From: CAZKGE01 sp964541695
GTDB lineage: Bacteria; Bacillota; Clostridia; Christensenellales; CAG-138
NCBI GenBank assembly: GCA_964541695.1
Contig: CAZIRB010000062.1
Location: 1-13,780, forward strand
DNA length: 13,780 nucleotides
Direction: 5' to 3'
Both the position numbers and the translations under genes were made by a program. Positions 1-8,205 of this stretch are shown piece after piece (position 1 is the first letter of the stretch; each line of letters starts with the position of its first letter). Below the pieces are notes generated by a model. It was not told the origin of the DNA and searched no databases. It worked only from the letters and a program-made list of their open reading frames with translations.

Positions 1-1
1 A

Positions 2-2470
2 ATGAACAAGAAACTCAGCAAAGTCCTTTCGATCCTGCTGGCGCTTCTGATGTGCGTCGGCGCGCTGGCGGGCTGCCAGCCGGCGGCGACGACAACCGAA
101 ACGCCCGCCGAAACCGCCGCCCCGGCCGAACCGGCCGCGACGCCGGAACCGGTCCCGCTCGTTGTGGCGCAGGGCGAGTTCTCCGAGAAGTTCTCGCCGT
201 TCTTCGCCGACACCGTGTACGACGTCGACGCCATGGAGATGACGCAGCTGGAGATGCTGACGACCGACCGTGTGGGCGGCATCATCTACAACGCCATCGC
301 GGGCGAGACCGTCAAGTACAACGGCACCGATTACACGTATACCGGCCCGTGCGACGTTGCCGTCAAGTATGACGAGGCCGCCGACATCACGACCTATACG
401 ATCAAGCTCAGCGACAAAGTCACGTTCTCCGACGGCCAGCCCGCCGACGCGGACGACATCATATTCACGTTCTACGTCTATGCCGACCCGGCCTACGTCG
501 GCTCGACGACGCTGGGGTCCTACAACATCATCGGCCTCAAGAACTATCAGACGCAGACCTCCGACGACGTGTACACCAAGTACATGGATATGGCCACGGC
601 CATCAAGGCCGCGGGCGCCGACCACAAGTGGTCCGAGAAGGACGGCTGGACCGAGGCGCAGCAGACCGCCTACTGGGCCGCCGAGAAGACGGCCTGGGTC
701 GAGGACGTGCAGGACATCGTCAACTACGTCGTCGCCAACTACGCCTCCTACGCGGCCGACCTCGGCAAGACCGAGGAGGATGTAGCCGCAAACGAGGGCG
801 TGCAGGTCGCGCTGGCCATGTACGTCTGGGGCTTTGCCGCGCCGGACGAGGCCAACCCCGCGGTGCTTGTCGGCGGCACGACCGGCACGAGCTGGGACCT
901 TGCCACGACGCTGCCCACGCTCGAGGACCTCTACGCCGAAACCTACGCCAAGTATGAAGGCGACTGCGAGGCGTTCTACAGCGTGGAAGCCGCGGACAGC
1001 GCCGCGACCTCGACGCTCGCCGCCGCGCAGGGCAGCTTCATTTCCGAGCAGGCCAAGACGGACCCGGCGATGACGGGCGGCATCCCGAACATCGCGGGCA
1101 TCAAGAAGATCGACCAGTACACCGTAGAGGTTCAGACCAAGGGCTACGAGGCGCCCGCCGTCTACACGATCTGCGGCCTGTACATCACGCCTCTGCATTA
1201 CTACGGCGACGAGTCGCAGTATGACTACGACAACAACAAGTTCGGCCACCCGTTCGGCGACCTGTCGATCGTGGAGGCCAAGACGACGCAGCCGATGGGC
1301 TGCGGGCCGTATAAGTTCGTCAAGTACGAAAACCGCATCTGCTACTTCGAGGCGAACGAATACTTCTTCAAGGGCGAGCCCAAGACGCAGTACGTGCAGT
1401 TTAAGGAGACCATCGACTCCGAGCTTGCCGCCGCGGTGGCAGCGGGCACGGTCGACGCCGGCAACCTCAACGGCTCCAAGGCGGTCTTTGAGGAGATCGC
1501 GGGCTATAACAGTAACGGCGAGGTAACGGGCGACAAGATCAGCACGACGAAGGTCGACTACCTCGGCTACGGCTACATCGGCATCAACGCCAGCAACGTC
1601 AAGGTCGGCGACGACCCGCAGAGCGAGCAGTCCAAGTATCTGCGCAAGGCCATCGCCACGGTGCTGGCCGTGTACCGCGACGCCGCGTACGACAGCTACT
1701 ACGGCGAGGCCGCGTCCGTGATCAACTACCCGATCTCGAACACCTCCTGGGCGGCGCCGCAGCCGGCCGACGAGGGCTACAAGGTGGCCTTCTCCGTGGG
1801 CGCGGACGGCAGCGACCTCTACACCTCATCGATGACGGCGGACGAGAAGTATGCCGCGGCGCTCAAAGCGGCGGCCGAATACCTCAAGGCCGCGGGCTTT
1901 ACGTTCGACGAGGCGACCGGCAAGCTGACCGCGGCCCCGGCGGGCGCGAAGCTTTCCTACGAGGCCGTCATCGGCGGCGACGGCATCGGCGACCACCCCT
2001 CGTTTGCCGTGCTGACCGCCGCGTCCGAAGCGCTCGCGACCATCGGACTCGAGCTCAAGATCAACGACCTGACCGACAGCTCGGTCATGTGGGACATGCT
2101 CGACGCCGGCTCGCAGGAGCTCTGGTGCGCGGCCTGGCAGGCCGTGATCGACCCGGATATGTACCAGCTCTACCACAGCTCCGGCATCGTGGGCAGAGGC
2201 GGCTCCGACTCGAACCACTATCACCTCGACGACGCGACGCTCGACCAGCTGATCCTCGACGCGCGCAAGAGCGACGACCAGGCCTACCGCAAGACGGTCT
2301 ACAAGCAGTGCCTGGACATCATCGCCGACTGGGCGGTCGAGATCCCGGCCTATCAGCGCCAGAACTGCACGGTCTTCTCGCCCGAGCGCATCAAGATGGA
2401 CACGGTGACCCCGGACATCACGACGTTCTGGGATTGGTACAAGGAGATCGAAAAGGTCGAGATGCAGTAA
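2..2470 (+). CDS. Peptide ABC importer substrate-binding lipoprotein (SBP family 5, OppA/DppA-like), enlarged
   Basis: Extracellular lipid-anchored receptor that should capture oligopeptides, dipeptides or a related solute and deliver it to the OppBC permease encoded downstream. Seen: a 25-residue lipoprotein signal (MNKK, hydrophobic stretch, lipobox LAGC with the lipidated Cys at 25), then an Ala/Thr/Glu/Pro-rich spacer to about residue 50. Family 5 features follow: FSDGQPADADDIIFTF near 142-157, IKKIDQYTVEV near 366-376, and a C-terminal part with LWCAAWQAVIDPDMYQLYHSSG. At 822 residues it is far above the usual 500-600. The excess lies mainly between about 183 and 357, a helix-rich, Ala/Tyr/Glu-rich stretch inserted in the ligand-binding domain. 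The ATG at base 2 fits the signal peptide, though its ribosome site lies outside the window. It is the first gene of the importer operon. The ligand cannot be told from sequence; nickel, sugar or dipeptide binding are alternatives within the family. Confidence 0.93.
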   Translation: MNKKLSKVLSILLALLMCVGALAGCQPAATTTETPAETAAPAEPAATPEPVPLVVAQGEFSEKFSPFFADTVYDVDAMEMTQLEMLTTDRVGGIIYNAIAGETVKYNGTDYTYTGPCDVAVKYDEAADITTYTIKLSDKVTFSDGQPADADDIIFTFYVYADPAYVGSTTLGSYNIIGLKNYQTQTSDDVYTKYMDMATAIKAAGADHKWSEKDGWTEAQQTAYWAAEKTAWVEDVQDIVNYVVANYASYAADLGKTEEDVAANEGVQVALAMYVWGFAAPDEANPAVLVGGTTGTSWDLATTLPTLEDLYAETYAKYEGDCEAFYSVEAADSAATSTLAAAQGSFISEQAKTDPAMTGGIPNIAGIKKIDQYTVEVQTKGYEAPAVYTICGLYITPLHYYGDESQYDYDNNKFGHPFGDLSIVEAKTTQPMGCGPYKFVKYENRICYFEANEYFFKGEPKTQYVQFKETIDSELAAAVAAGTVDAGNLNGSKAVFEEIAGYNSNGEVTGDKISTTKVDYLGYGYIGINASNVKVGDDPQSEQSKYLRKAIATVLAVYRDAAYDSYYGEAASVINYPISNTSWAAPQPADEGYKVAFSVGADGSDLYTSSMTADEKYAAALKAAAEYLKAAGFTFDEATGKLTAAPAGAKLSYEAVIGGDGIGDHPSFAVLTAASEALATIGLELKINDLTDSSVMWDMLDAGSQELWCAAWQAVIDPDMYQLYHSSGIVGRGGSDSNHYHLDDATLDQLILDARKSDDQAYRKTVYKQCLDIIADWAVEIPAYQRQNCTVFSPERIKMDTVTPDITTFWDWYKEIEKVEMQ

Positions 2471-2493
2471 CATCCCGCCATAGAAAACCGCTT

Positions 2494-2532
2494 GGACTTT
2501 GCGCCCGCCGCCTGGCGGCGGGCGCAAAGTCC
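2494..2532 (+). promoter_or_regulatory. Perfect intercistronic hairpin between the binding protein and oppB
   Basis: Arms 2494-2512 and 2514-2532 are exact reverse complements (19 nt each, GC-rich core). The real loop would be a few bases around 2513. No T run follows, so it is not a canonical terminator. Such hairpins after binding-protein genes of ABC importers are known to protect the upstream mRNA 3' end or partly attenuate transcription, so the receptor is made in excess over the membrane proteins. That role is inferred here. Confidence 0.75.
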
Positions 2533-2552
2533 GCGTCGTAAAGAGGGGTAGT

Positions 2553-3539
2553 ATGACAAAATTCATTGTTCGAAGGTTGATTCTCGGCGCGTTCATTGTG
2601 TTTTTCGGCGCGCTCGTGGCGTACGTGGTCATTCGCTGCCTGCCCACGTCGTTCGTCGAGCGCATGGCGCGCCAGCTCAGCACCCTGCCGGGCTCCAAGA
2701 GCTACAGCGAGCTATTGGAGCAGCTCAACCGCATGTACGGCCTGGACGGCTCGATCCTGGGCGGCTTCTTCCGCTGGGTCGGGTACGCCGTCCGCGGCGA
2801 TTTTGGGTATTCGTGGAAATTCAACCAGCCGGTCGTAGCCAAGTTCAACGCCGTGGTCTGGTACTCGGTTGTGATCAATTGCCTCACGTTCGTTCTGCAG
2901 GCGGTCGTCTGCATCCCGCTCGGCATCCTCGCGGCGCGCAAGCAGTATTCGGCTACGGACTACACCGTGAGCGTCGTGGCGCTGATGGGCATTTCGCTGC
3001 CCACGTTCTTCCTCGCGACGCTGCTGAAATACATCTTCTCCATCAAGCTCGGCTGGTTCGACCTGTACGGCCTCGTGGGCCGGTTGCACGAGCAGATGGA
3101 CGCCTGGCACCAGTTTTTGGATATCTCGTACCATCTCGTGCTGCCGATCGTCACGCTGATGATACTGTCGATCGGAGGCCTCATGCGCTACACGCGCACG
3201 AACATGCTCGAGGTGCTCAACGCCGACTATATCCGCACCGCGCGCGCCAAGGGCCTGCCGGAAAGCGTCGTCATCAACAAGCACGCGTTCCGGAATACCT
3301 TAATCCCGCTGATCTCGTACGCCAGCTATCTTTTGCCCAATATGTTCGGCGGCGCGCTGATCACCGAGACGCTGTTCCAGATCCCCGGCATCGGCTACGT
3401 CTCCTACCAGGCCATCACGCAGGGCGACATCCCGTTTACGATGTTTTATATCGTCTTTATCGAAGTACTGACGCAGGTCAGCCTGATTATCGCGGACATT
3501 CTGTACGCGGTGGCGGACCCGCGCGTGCGGGCGAACTGA
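2553..3539 (+). CDS. oppB: Peptide ABC transporter permease OppB/DppB-like
   Basis: Inner-membrane permease that pairs with OppC to form the translocation channel. The protein has 328 residues, normal for the family. Seen: an N-terminal membrane segment at about 8-30 (LILGAFIVFFGALVAYVVI), an extracytoplasmic loop, then a multi-span binding-protein-dependent permease domain. The EAA coupling loop that docks on the ATPase is clear at 224-253, beginning ADYIRTARAKGL, and the C-terminus is DILYAVADPRVRAN. I chose the ATG at 2553 because GAGGGG lies at 2543-2548 and the N-terminus then matches the usual MxxFIxRR form. An upstream in-frame TTG at 2499 lies inside the hairpin and is unlikely. It sits 82 bases after the binding-protein gene and 13 bases before oppC. 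The Opp and Dpp subtypes cannot be separated from sequence alone. Confidence 0.93.
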   Translation: MTKFIVRRLILGAFIVFFGALVAYVVIRCLPTSFVERMARQLSTLPGSKSYSELLEQLNRMYGLDGSILGGFFRWVGYAVRGDFGYSWKFNQPVVAKFNAVVWYSVVINCLTFVLQAVVCIPLGILAARKQYSATDYTVSVVALMGISLPTFFLATLLKYIFSIKLGWFDLYGLVGRLHEQMDAWHQFLDISYHLVLPIVTLMILSIGGLMRYTRTNMLEVLNADYIRTARAKGLPESVVINKHAFRNTLIPLISYASYLLPNMFGGALITETLFQIPGIGYVSYQAITQGDIPFTMFYIVFIEVLTQVSLIIADILYAVADPRVRAN

Positions 3540-3552
3540 AAGGAGGCGCGGC

Positions 3553-5292
3553 ATGGACGAAAAGAACGTTTCCTTCGGAACCCAGAAGCTGGACGACGAG
3601 CGCCGCGTCAGGGTCCTTTCCCCGGGGATGCTCGTGCTCAAGCGCTTTGTGCGCAACAGGCTCGCCATCACCGGCTTTGTCATACTCGTTGTGATGTTCG
3701 CGTTCTCGTTCTTGGGCGGGCTGTTTACGCCGTACGGGCAGGCGCAGGTGTTCAAGCACGACGAGGAAATCATGAAGGAGTACGCTTCCGGCATGTGGAG
3801 CGAGGAGCTGCGGTATACGCTGCGCGAGGGGATCGCGTTCCCGGACGCGGCGCGCGCGCAGTCCGCGCTCGCCATCACGAAGGGCGCGTCGTCGTTTGAG
3901 TACGACGGCAGGACCTATTCGCTCGCCAAGGAGGGCGAGGACTTCTATACAATCGGCGACGCTATTAAGGTCGCCGAGGTGCGAACACTGGCCAACCGCT
4001 TCACGGTCAACGCCACGGAGGGGTCGGACCTGGCTGTCACGCCGGAATTCATCGACGCGGCCAGGGCGGCGGTGGACGCGCGCGCGGCGTCGTTTGAGCA
4101 TGCGGGCACGACGTACGTGCTGCAGAGCGCGGGCAAGACGTACGGCGTGTTCGTCGTCGAGCCGATCGCGCTGGCGTCTAAGCGCGTGTTCGACGCGTTC
4201 GACGAGGGCGGCAAAGCGGCGATCGCCGTCTTTGCGTTCCGCTATCAGGCGGAGCTGGCGCTGTCCCAGGGCCGGAACGAATTCTCGGCGGACGGCGCGG
4301 ATTATAAGATCGAGGACGAAAACGGCGACAAGCTCATCTCCGCCGTTTCGGACAATGCTCCCGTCTGCACGGTGTCGGACATATTGGTCTCCACAAAGGC
4401 CAACGACATATTCCTGTCCGCGCCGTTTAAAGCCGCCATCCGCGGCGCGATCCGCCAGAAGCTCGACCGCTTCACGTTCGCGGACGAAACGGGCGATTTG
4501 GTGGAGTATCGCATCAACCGCGTAAACCTCACCTACAACGTGCTGACGTTGACGGAAGCGCGCGTGATCACGATGTACGACTTCCCGTCGAAGACGCACC
4601 TGCTCGGCACGGACAGCAACGGCATGGACGTGATGACGCGGCTCATGTACGGCGGCCGGATCTCGCTGATGGTCGGCTTCGTCGTCGTGTTCTTCGAGAC
4701 GTTCATCGGCGTCGTGATCGGCGGCATCTCCGGCTATTTCGGCAAATGGGTGGATACGGCGCTCATGCGCCTCGTCGACCTGTTCAACTGCCTGCCGTTT
4801 TACCCGATCGTCATGATCATCGGCACGGTGATGGACAAGATGGAGATCGACCCGATCCGGCGCATATTTATCCTGATGGCCGTGCTGGGGCTTCTGGGCT
4901 GGACGAGCATCGCGCGCATCGTGCGCGGACAGATACTCTCGCTGCGCGAGCAGGACTTCATGGTCGCCACGGAGGCGGCCGGCATCCGCGTCTCACGACG
5001 GATATTTCGCCACCTCGTGCCGAACGTCATGCCGCTTCTGATCGTGCAGGCGACGATGAACCTGGGCGCGATCATCATCACGGAGGCGACGCTGTCGTTT
5101 TTAGGCCTCGGGGTCAAGTACCCGCTGGCCTCGTGGGGCAGCATCATCAACGCCGCGACGAACGTGTACGTGATGACGAACTACTGGTTTATCTGGATCC
5201 CGGCCGGCATACTGATCGTGCTGACGGTGCTCGGGTTCAACTTCGTGGGCGACGGACTGCGCGACGCGTTCGACCCCAAGATGAAAAGGTAG
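3553..5292 (+). CDS. oppC: Peptide ABC transporter permease OppC/DppC-like with large repeat-containing insert
   Basis: Second permease subunit of the importer. The usual length is about 300 residues; this one has 579. Seen: cytoplasmic N-terminus, TM1 at about 37-57 (LAITGFVILVVMFAFSFLGG), then an insert of about 280 residues (62-345) before the family motif HLLGTDSNGMDVMTRLMYGGRISL (from 349) and the remaining membrane spans. The EAA loop is at about 474-490 (TEAAGIRVSRRIFRHL), and the C-terminus is the typical GDGLRDAFDPKMKR. The insert follows TM1, so it should lie outside the membrane on the receptor side. It contains repeats: helix segments F166-F181, F229-F244 and F292-F307 are each 16 residues long and 63 apart. 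Each is followed by a strand pair of the form F-x-x-x-G-x-x-Y. AAGGAGG at 3540-3546 supports the ATG. It ends directly before the oppD leader. The transporter assignment is firm; the role of the insert is unknown. Confidence 0.93.
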   Translation: MDEKNVSFGTQKLDDERRVRVLSPGMLVLKRFVRNRLAITGFVILVVMFAFSFLGGLFTPYGQAQVFKHDEEIMKEYASGMWSEELRYTLREGIAFPDAARAQSALAITKGASSFEYDGRTYSLAKEGEDFYTIGDAIKVAEVRTLANRFTVNATEGSDLAVTPEFIDAARAAVDARAASFEHAGTTYVLQSAGKTYGVFVVEPIALASKRVFDAFDEGGKAAIAVFAFRYQAELALSQGRNEFSADGADYKIEDENGDKLISAVSDNAPVCTVSDILVSTKANDIFLSAPFKAAIRGAIRQKLDRFTFADETGDLVEYRINRVNLTYNVLTLTEARVITMYDFPSKTHLLGTDSNGMDVMTRLMYGGRISLMVGFVVVFFETFIGVVIGGISGYFGKWVDTALMRLVDLFNCLPFYPIVMIIGTVMDKMEIDPIRRIFILMAVLGLLGWTSIARIVRGQILSLREQDFMVATEAAGIRVSRRIFRHLVPNVMPLLIVQATMNLGAIIITEATLSFLGLGVKYPLASWGSIINAATNVYVMTNYWFIWIPAGILIVLTVLGFNFVGDGLRDAFDPKMKR

Positions 5293-5301
5293 GTGGGCGG
5301 T

Positions 5302-6453
5302 ATGGCGATATTGAAGAAAAAATCCGGAAATCCGGACTATATCTCGGCGCGGGAGTCGCGCAGGATCTCGCGCGAGAACCGGCGCGTCACCGACCGTATC
5401 GAGCGCATGCGCAACCGTACGAACGTTCCGCCCGAGGAGTACATCACCACGATGCGCGACCCGAATAACGTCGCGGAGTTCGACAACCTGCACACGTATT
5501 TCTTCACGGACATCGGCGTGGTCAAGGCCGTCGACGGCGTGACGTTCGACGTGCCGAAGGGCAAGACCGTCGGCGTGGTCGGCGAGTCCGGCTGCGGCAA
5601 GTCGGTCACGAGCCTGGCGCTGATGCAGCTTGTGCAGCGGCCGCAGGGGCAGATCGTGGAGGGCACGGTCCGCTTCAACGCGGGCGACGTGGCCTACGAC
5701 ATCGCAAAAACGCCCGCGGAGGCCATGCAGCGCATCCGCGGCAACCACGTTTCGATGATATTCCAGGAGCCCATGACGAGCCTGAACCCCGTGTTCCGCG
5801 CGGGCGCGCAGATCGACGAGGTGGTCAAGCTCCATAACCCCGACATGACGGACGATAAGGTCAGGGCGCGCACGCTCGAGATGCTCGACATGGTCAACAT
5901 CGCCGACAGCGCGGGCGTGTACAGCATGTACCCGCACGAACTGTCGGGCGGCATGCGGCAGCGCGTCATGATCGCCATGGCGCTCTCGTGCGATCCGCGG
6001 CTGATCATCGCGGACGAGCCGACGACCGCGCTCGACGTCACGATCCAGGCGCAGATCCTCGACCTGCTGCGGAGCCTCAAGAACAAGGTGAACTCGTCGA
6101 TCATGCTGATCACGCACGACCTCGGCGTCGTGGCGGAGATGGCGGACCTCGTCGTGGTCATGTACGCGGGGCGTATCGTCGAGAAGGGGACCACCGAGGA
6201 CGTGTTTTTGCATCCGGCGCACCCGTACACCGTGGGATTGATGGAGTCCAAGCCCGTCGTCGGCCGCGCCCGCGACCGGCTGTACAGCATCCCCGGCGCG
6301 GTGCCGAACCCGATCAATATGCCGGACTACTGCTATTTCCGCGACCGCTGCGAACAATGCGTCGCCGCGTGCGCGGGCAAGTATCCGCCGGAGATCCGGC
6401 TTTCGGATACGCACGCGGTGAGCTGCTATCTCTACGCGGGAAAGGAGGCGTAA
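5302..6453 (+). CDS. oppD: Peptide ABC transporter ATP-binding protein OppD/DppD-like
   Basis: Cytoplasmic ATPase that powers the importer as a heterodimer with OppF. With the ATG at 5302 (AGGTGG at 5291-5296) it has 383 residues; a GTG at 5293 would add three. Seen: Walker A GESGCGKS at 94-101, signature LSGGMRQR at 214-221, Walker B LIIADEPT at 234-241, and the switch histidine H272 in THDLGVV. The C-terminal oligopeptide/dipeptide domain has Cys344, Cys350, Cys353, Cys357 and Cys375. This CX5CX2CX3C pattern is usual in the family, and an Fe-S cluster has been reported in a mycobacterial OppD. An oddity is about 55 residues ahead of the ABC domain that are unusually rich in Arg and Lys (RESRRISRENRRVTDRIERM and onward). 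Most OppD proteins begin almost directly with the ABC fold. The gene lies 9 bases after oppC and 4 bases before oppF. Confidence 0.93.
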   Translation: MAILKKKSGNPDYISARESRRISRENRRVTDRIERMRNRTNVPPEEYITTMRDPNNVAEFDNLHTYFFTDIGVVKAVDGVTFDVPKGKTVGVVGESGCGKSVTSLALMQLVQRPQGQIVEGTVRFNAGDVAYDIAKTPAEAMQRIRGNHVSMIFQEPMTSLNPVFRAGAQIDEVVKLHNPDMTDDKVRARTLEMLDMVNIADSAGVYSMYPHELSGGMRQRVMIAMALSCDPRLIIADEPTTALDVTIQAQILDLLRSLKNKVNSSIMLITHDLGVVAEMADLVVVMYAGRIVEKGTTEDVFLHPAHPYTVGLMESKPVVGRARDRLYSIPGAVPNPINMPDYCYFRDRCEQCVAACAGKYPPEIRLSDTHAVSCYLYAGKEA

Positions 6454-6457
6454 GGCC

Positions 6458-7468
<1,011 letters not shown>

Positions 7469-7742
7469 CGATGACGACGGGCGCACGATCGTCGACATGA
7501 GCGCCGTCGGCGAGCCCGCTTACCGGCGGCTTTTCGACCGGCCGGACCACGCGCGCGCCTGCGAGCCGGAGCCGCCGCCGCGGCCAAGGGAACTGCTGAC
7601 GCGCCGCGAGACGCTGCTCGTCATGCTCGCGGGCATGAAATGGGCGTTTCTGTACTCGATGGGCTTTGTGCTGCTATTGGTGCTGTTCGTCCTGTTCTGC
7701 GTCAAGGTCTGGTTCGCGTAGGGCGGGGAAAGTGAGGTACGG

Positions 7743-7777
7743 CAGGGGCGCGGCGGTTTCGCCGCGCCCCTGTTTTT
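7743..7777 (+). terminator. Rho-independent terminator of the importer operon
   Basis: Perfect 13-bp stem with arms 7743-7755 and 7760-7772 (CAGGGGCGCGGCG and its complement), GTTT loop, then TTTTT at 7773-7777. It begins 21 bases after the stop of the small membrane protein gene and marks the end of the operon. Confidence 0.93.
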
Positions 7778-7783
7778 GGAAGG

Positions 7784-7873
7784 CGAGGGCTTTGCCCCCG
7801 CGGTTTTTAAATTATGAGGGCTCTGCCCTCATGGTTTTGATTTATGAGGGCTCCGCCCTCATACTCCCGCCAA
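7784..7873. repeat. Three head-to-tail 30-bp units, each with a short palindrome
   Basis: Units start at 7784, 7814 and 7844. Units 2 and 3 begin with exact hairpins: ATGAGGGC TCT GCCCTCAT at 7814-7832 and ATGAGGGC TCC GCCCTCAT at 7844-7862. Unit 1 is a diverged copy (CGAGGGC TTT GCCCCCG), followed by the same GGTTTT-rich spacer as unit 2. The spacing is exactly 30 bases. They lie just after the operon terminator in non-coding DNA. The differences between units 2 and 3 keep the stems intact. Confidence 0.8.
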
Positions 7874-7892
7874 AGGGGGAAACCCCCTTTGG
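7870..7892. repeat. Perfect 10-bp hairpin (CCAAAGGGGG, AAA loop)
   Basis: Arms 7870-7879 and 7883-7892 are exact reverse complements around AAA at 7880-7882. No T run follows on either strand, so it is not a canonical terminator. It directly follows the 30-bp repeat units. Confidence 0.75.
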
Positions 7893-7961
7893 AAACCCTG
7901 TCTGCGGCTATTCTGAAAGGAGCGCTCACTCAAGGGGTGTACACTTTCGAAGCCTAGCCTA

Positions 7962-7985
7962 AAGGCCGCCTGTTCAGGCGGCCTT
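7962..7985. terminator. 11-bp hairpin, possible weak bidirectional terminator
   Basis: Arms 7962-7972 and 7975-7985 (AAGGCCGCCTG and its complement) match perfectly around TT. On the - strand TTTAGG follows; on the + strand GCTTTGG follows. The stem is strong but the T tracts are weak. It could stop transcripts leaving the - strand kinase gene, which has no better terminator. Confidence 0.5.
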
Positions 7986-8130
7986 GCTTTGGGTTTTCAA
8001 AGGGCCCTCGTTCCTTTGGCGGGGGGCCGAAGCTGAGCGCCGCCTGTGGCGGATGAAGCGAAGCGTAGGCCCAGTGAGCAAGGGAGCGCAGGCCCCAAAG
8101 GGCGTGTGCGACCCATTGCGAACTATGGAA

Positions 8131-8145
8131 AGGGGCAGTGCCCCT
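8131..8145. repeat. Short perfect palindrome AGGGGCA-G-TGCCCCT
   Basis: Arms of 7 bases around a single G. It is part of the hairpin cluster downstream of the kinase gene. No function is assigned. Confidence 0.55.
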
Positions 8146-8157
8146 GCAAACGGTGGT

Positions 8158-8176
8158 TTGGAGGCGGAGCCTCCAA
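8158..8176. repeat. 8-bp hairpin TTGGAGGC-GGA-GCCTCCAA
   Basis: Arms 8158-8165 and 8169-8176 match perfectly around GGA. It lies 30 bases beyond the kinase stop codon in that gene's direction. No T run follows on the - strand, so at most it is a transcript 3'-end stabiliser or a dispersed repeat. Confidence 0.55.
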
Positions 8177-8205
8177 CGTTCCCCTCGTTACGTTCCCGAT
8201 CGCGC

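Larger units (their letters stand above)
7778..8205. other. Gene-free, palindrome-rich intergenic region
   Basis: About 430 bases between the importer terminator and the kinase stop codon with no credible gene; the open frames here are read-through of repeats. Besides the three 30-bp units it holds perfect hairpins at 7870-7892, 7962-7985, 8131-8145 and 8158-8176, and a smaller one at 8040-8052. The remainder (about 7990-8130) is GC-rich DNA in which I recognise nothing. The mixture looks like a mosaic of short dispersed intergenic repeats, which is an inference to be tested against the genome. Confidence 0.6.

Noticed and set aside
2499..2552. Upstream TTG start for oppB at 2499
   Set aside because: It lies in the hairpin stem, adds 18 residues not seen in the family, and the ATG at 2553 has its own ribosome site.
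7784..7873. CRISPR array
   Set aside because: The 30-base units are contiguous with no unique spacers, and no cas gene is present.
7666..7962. 98-codon + strand frame running through the terminator and repeats
   Set aside because: Most of it encodes the 30-bp palindromic repeats and the terminator. It starts inside the small membrane protein gene in another frame.
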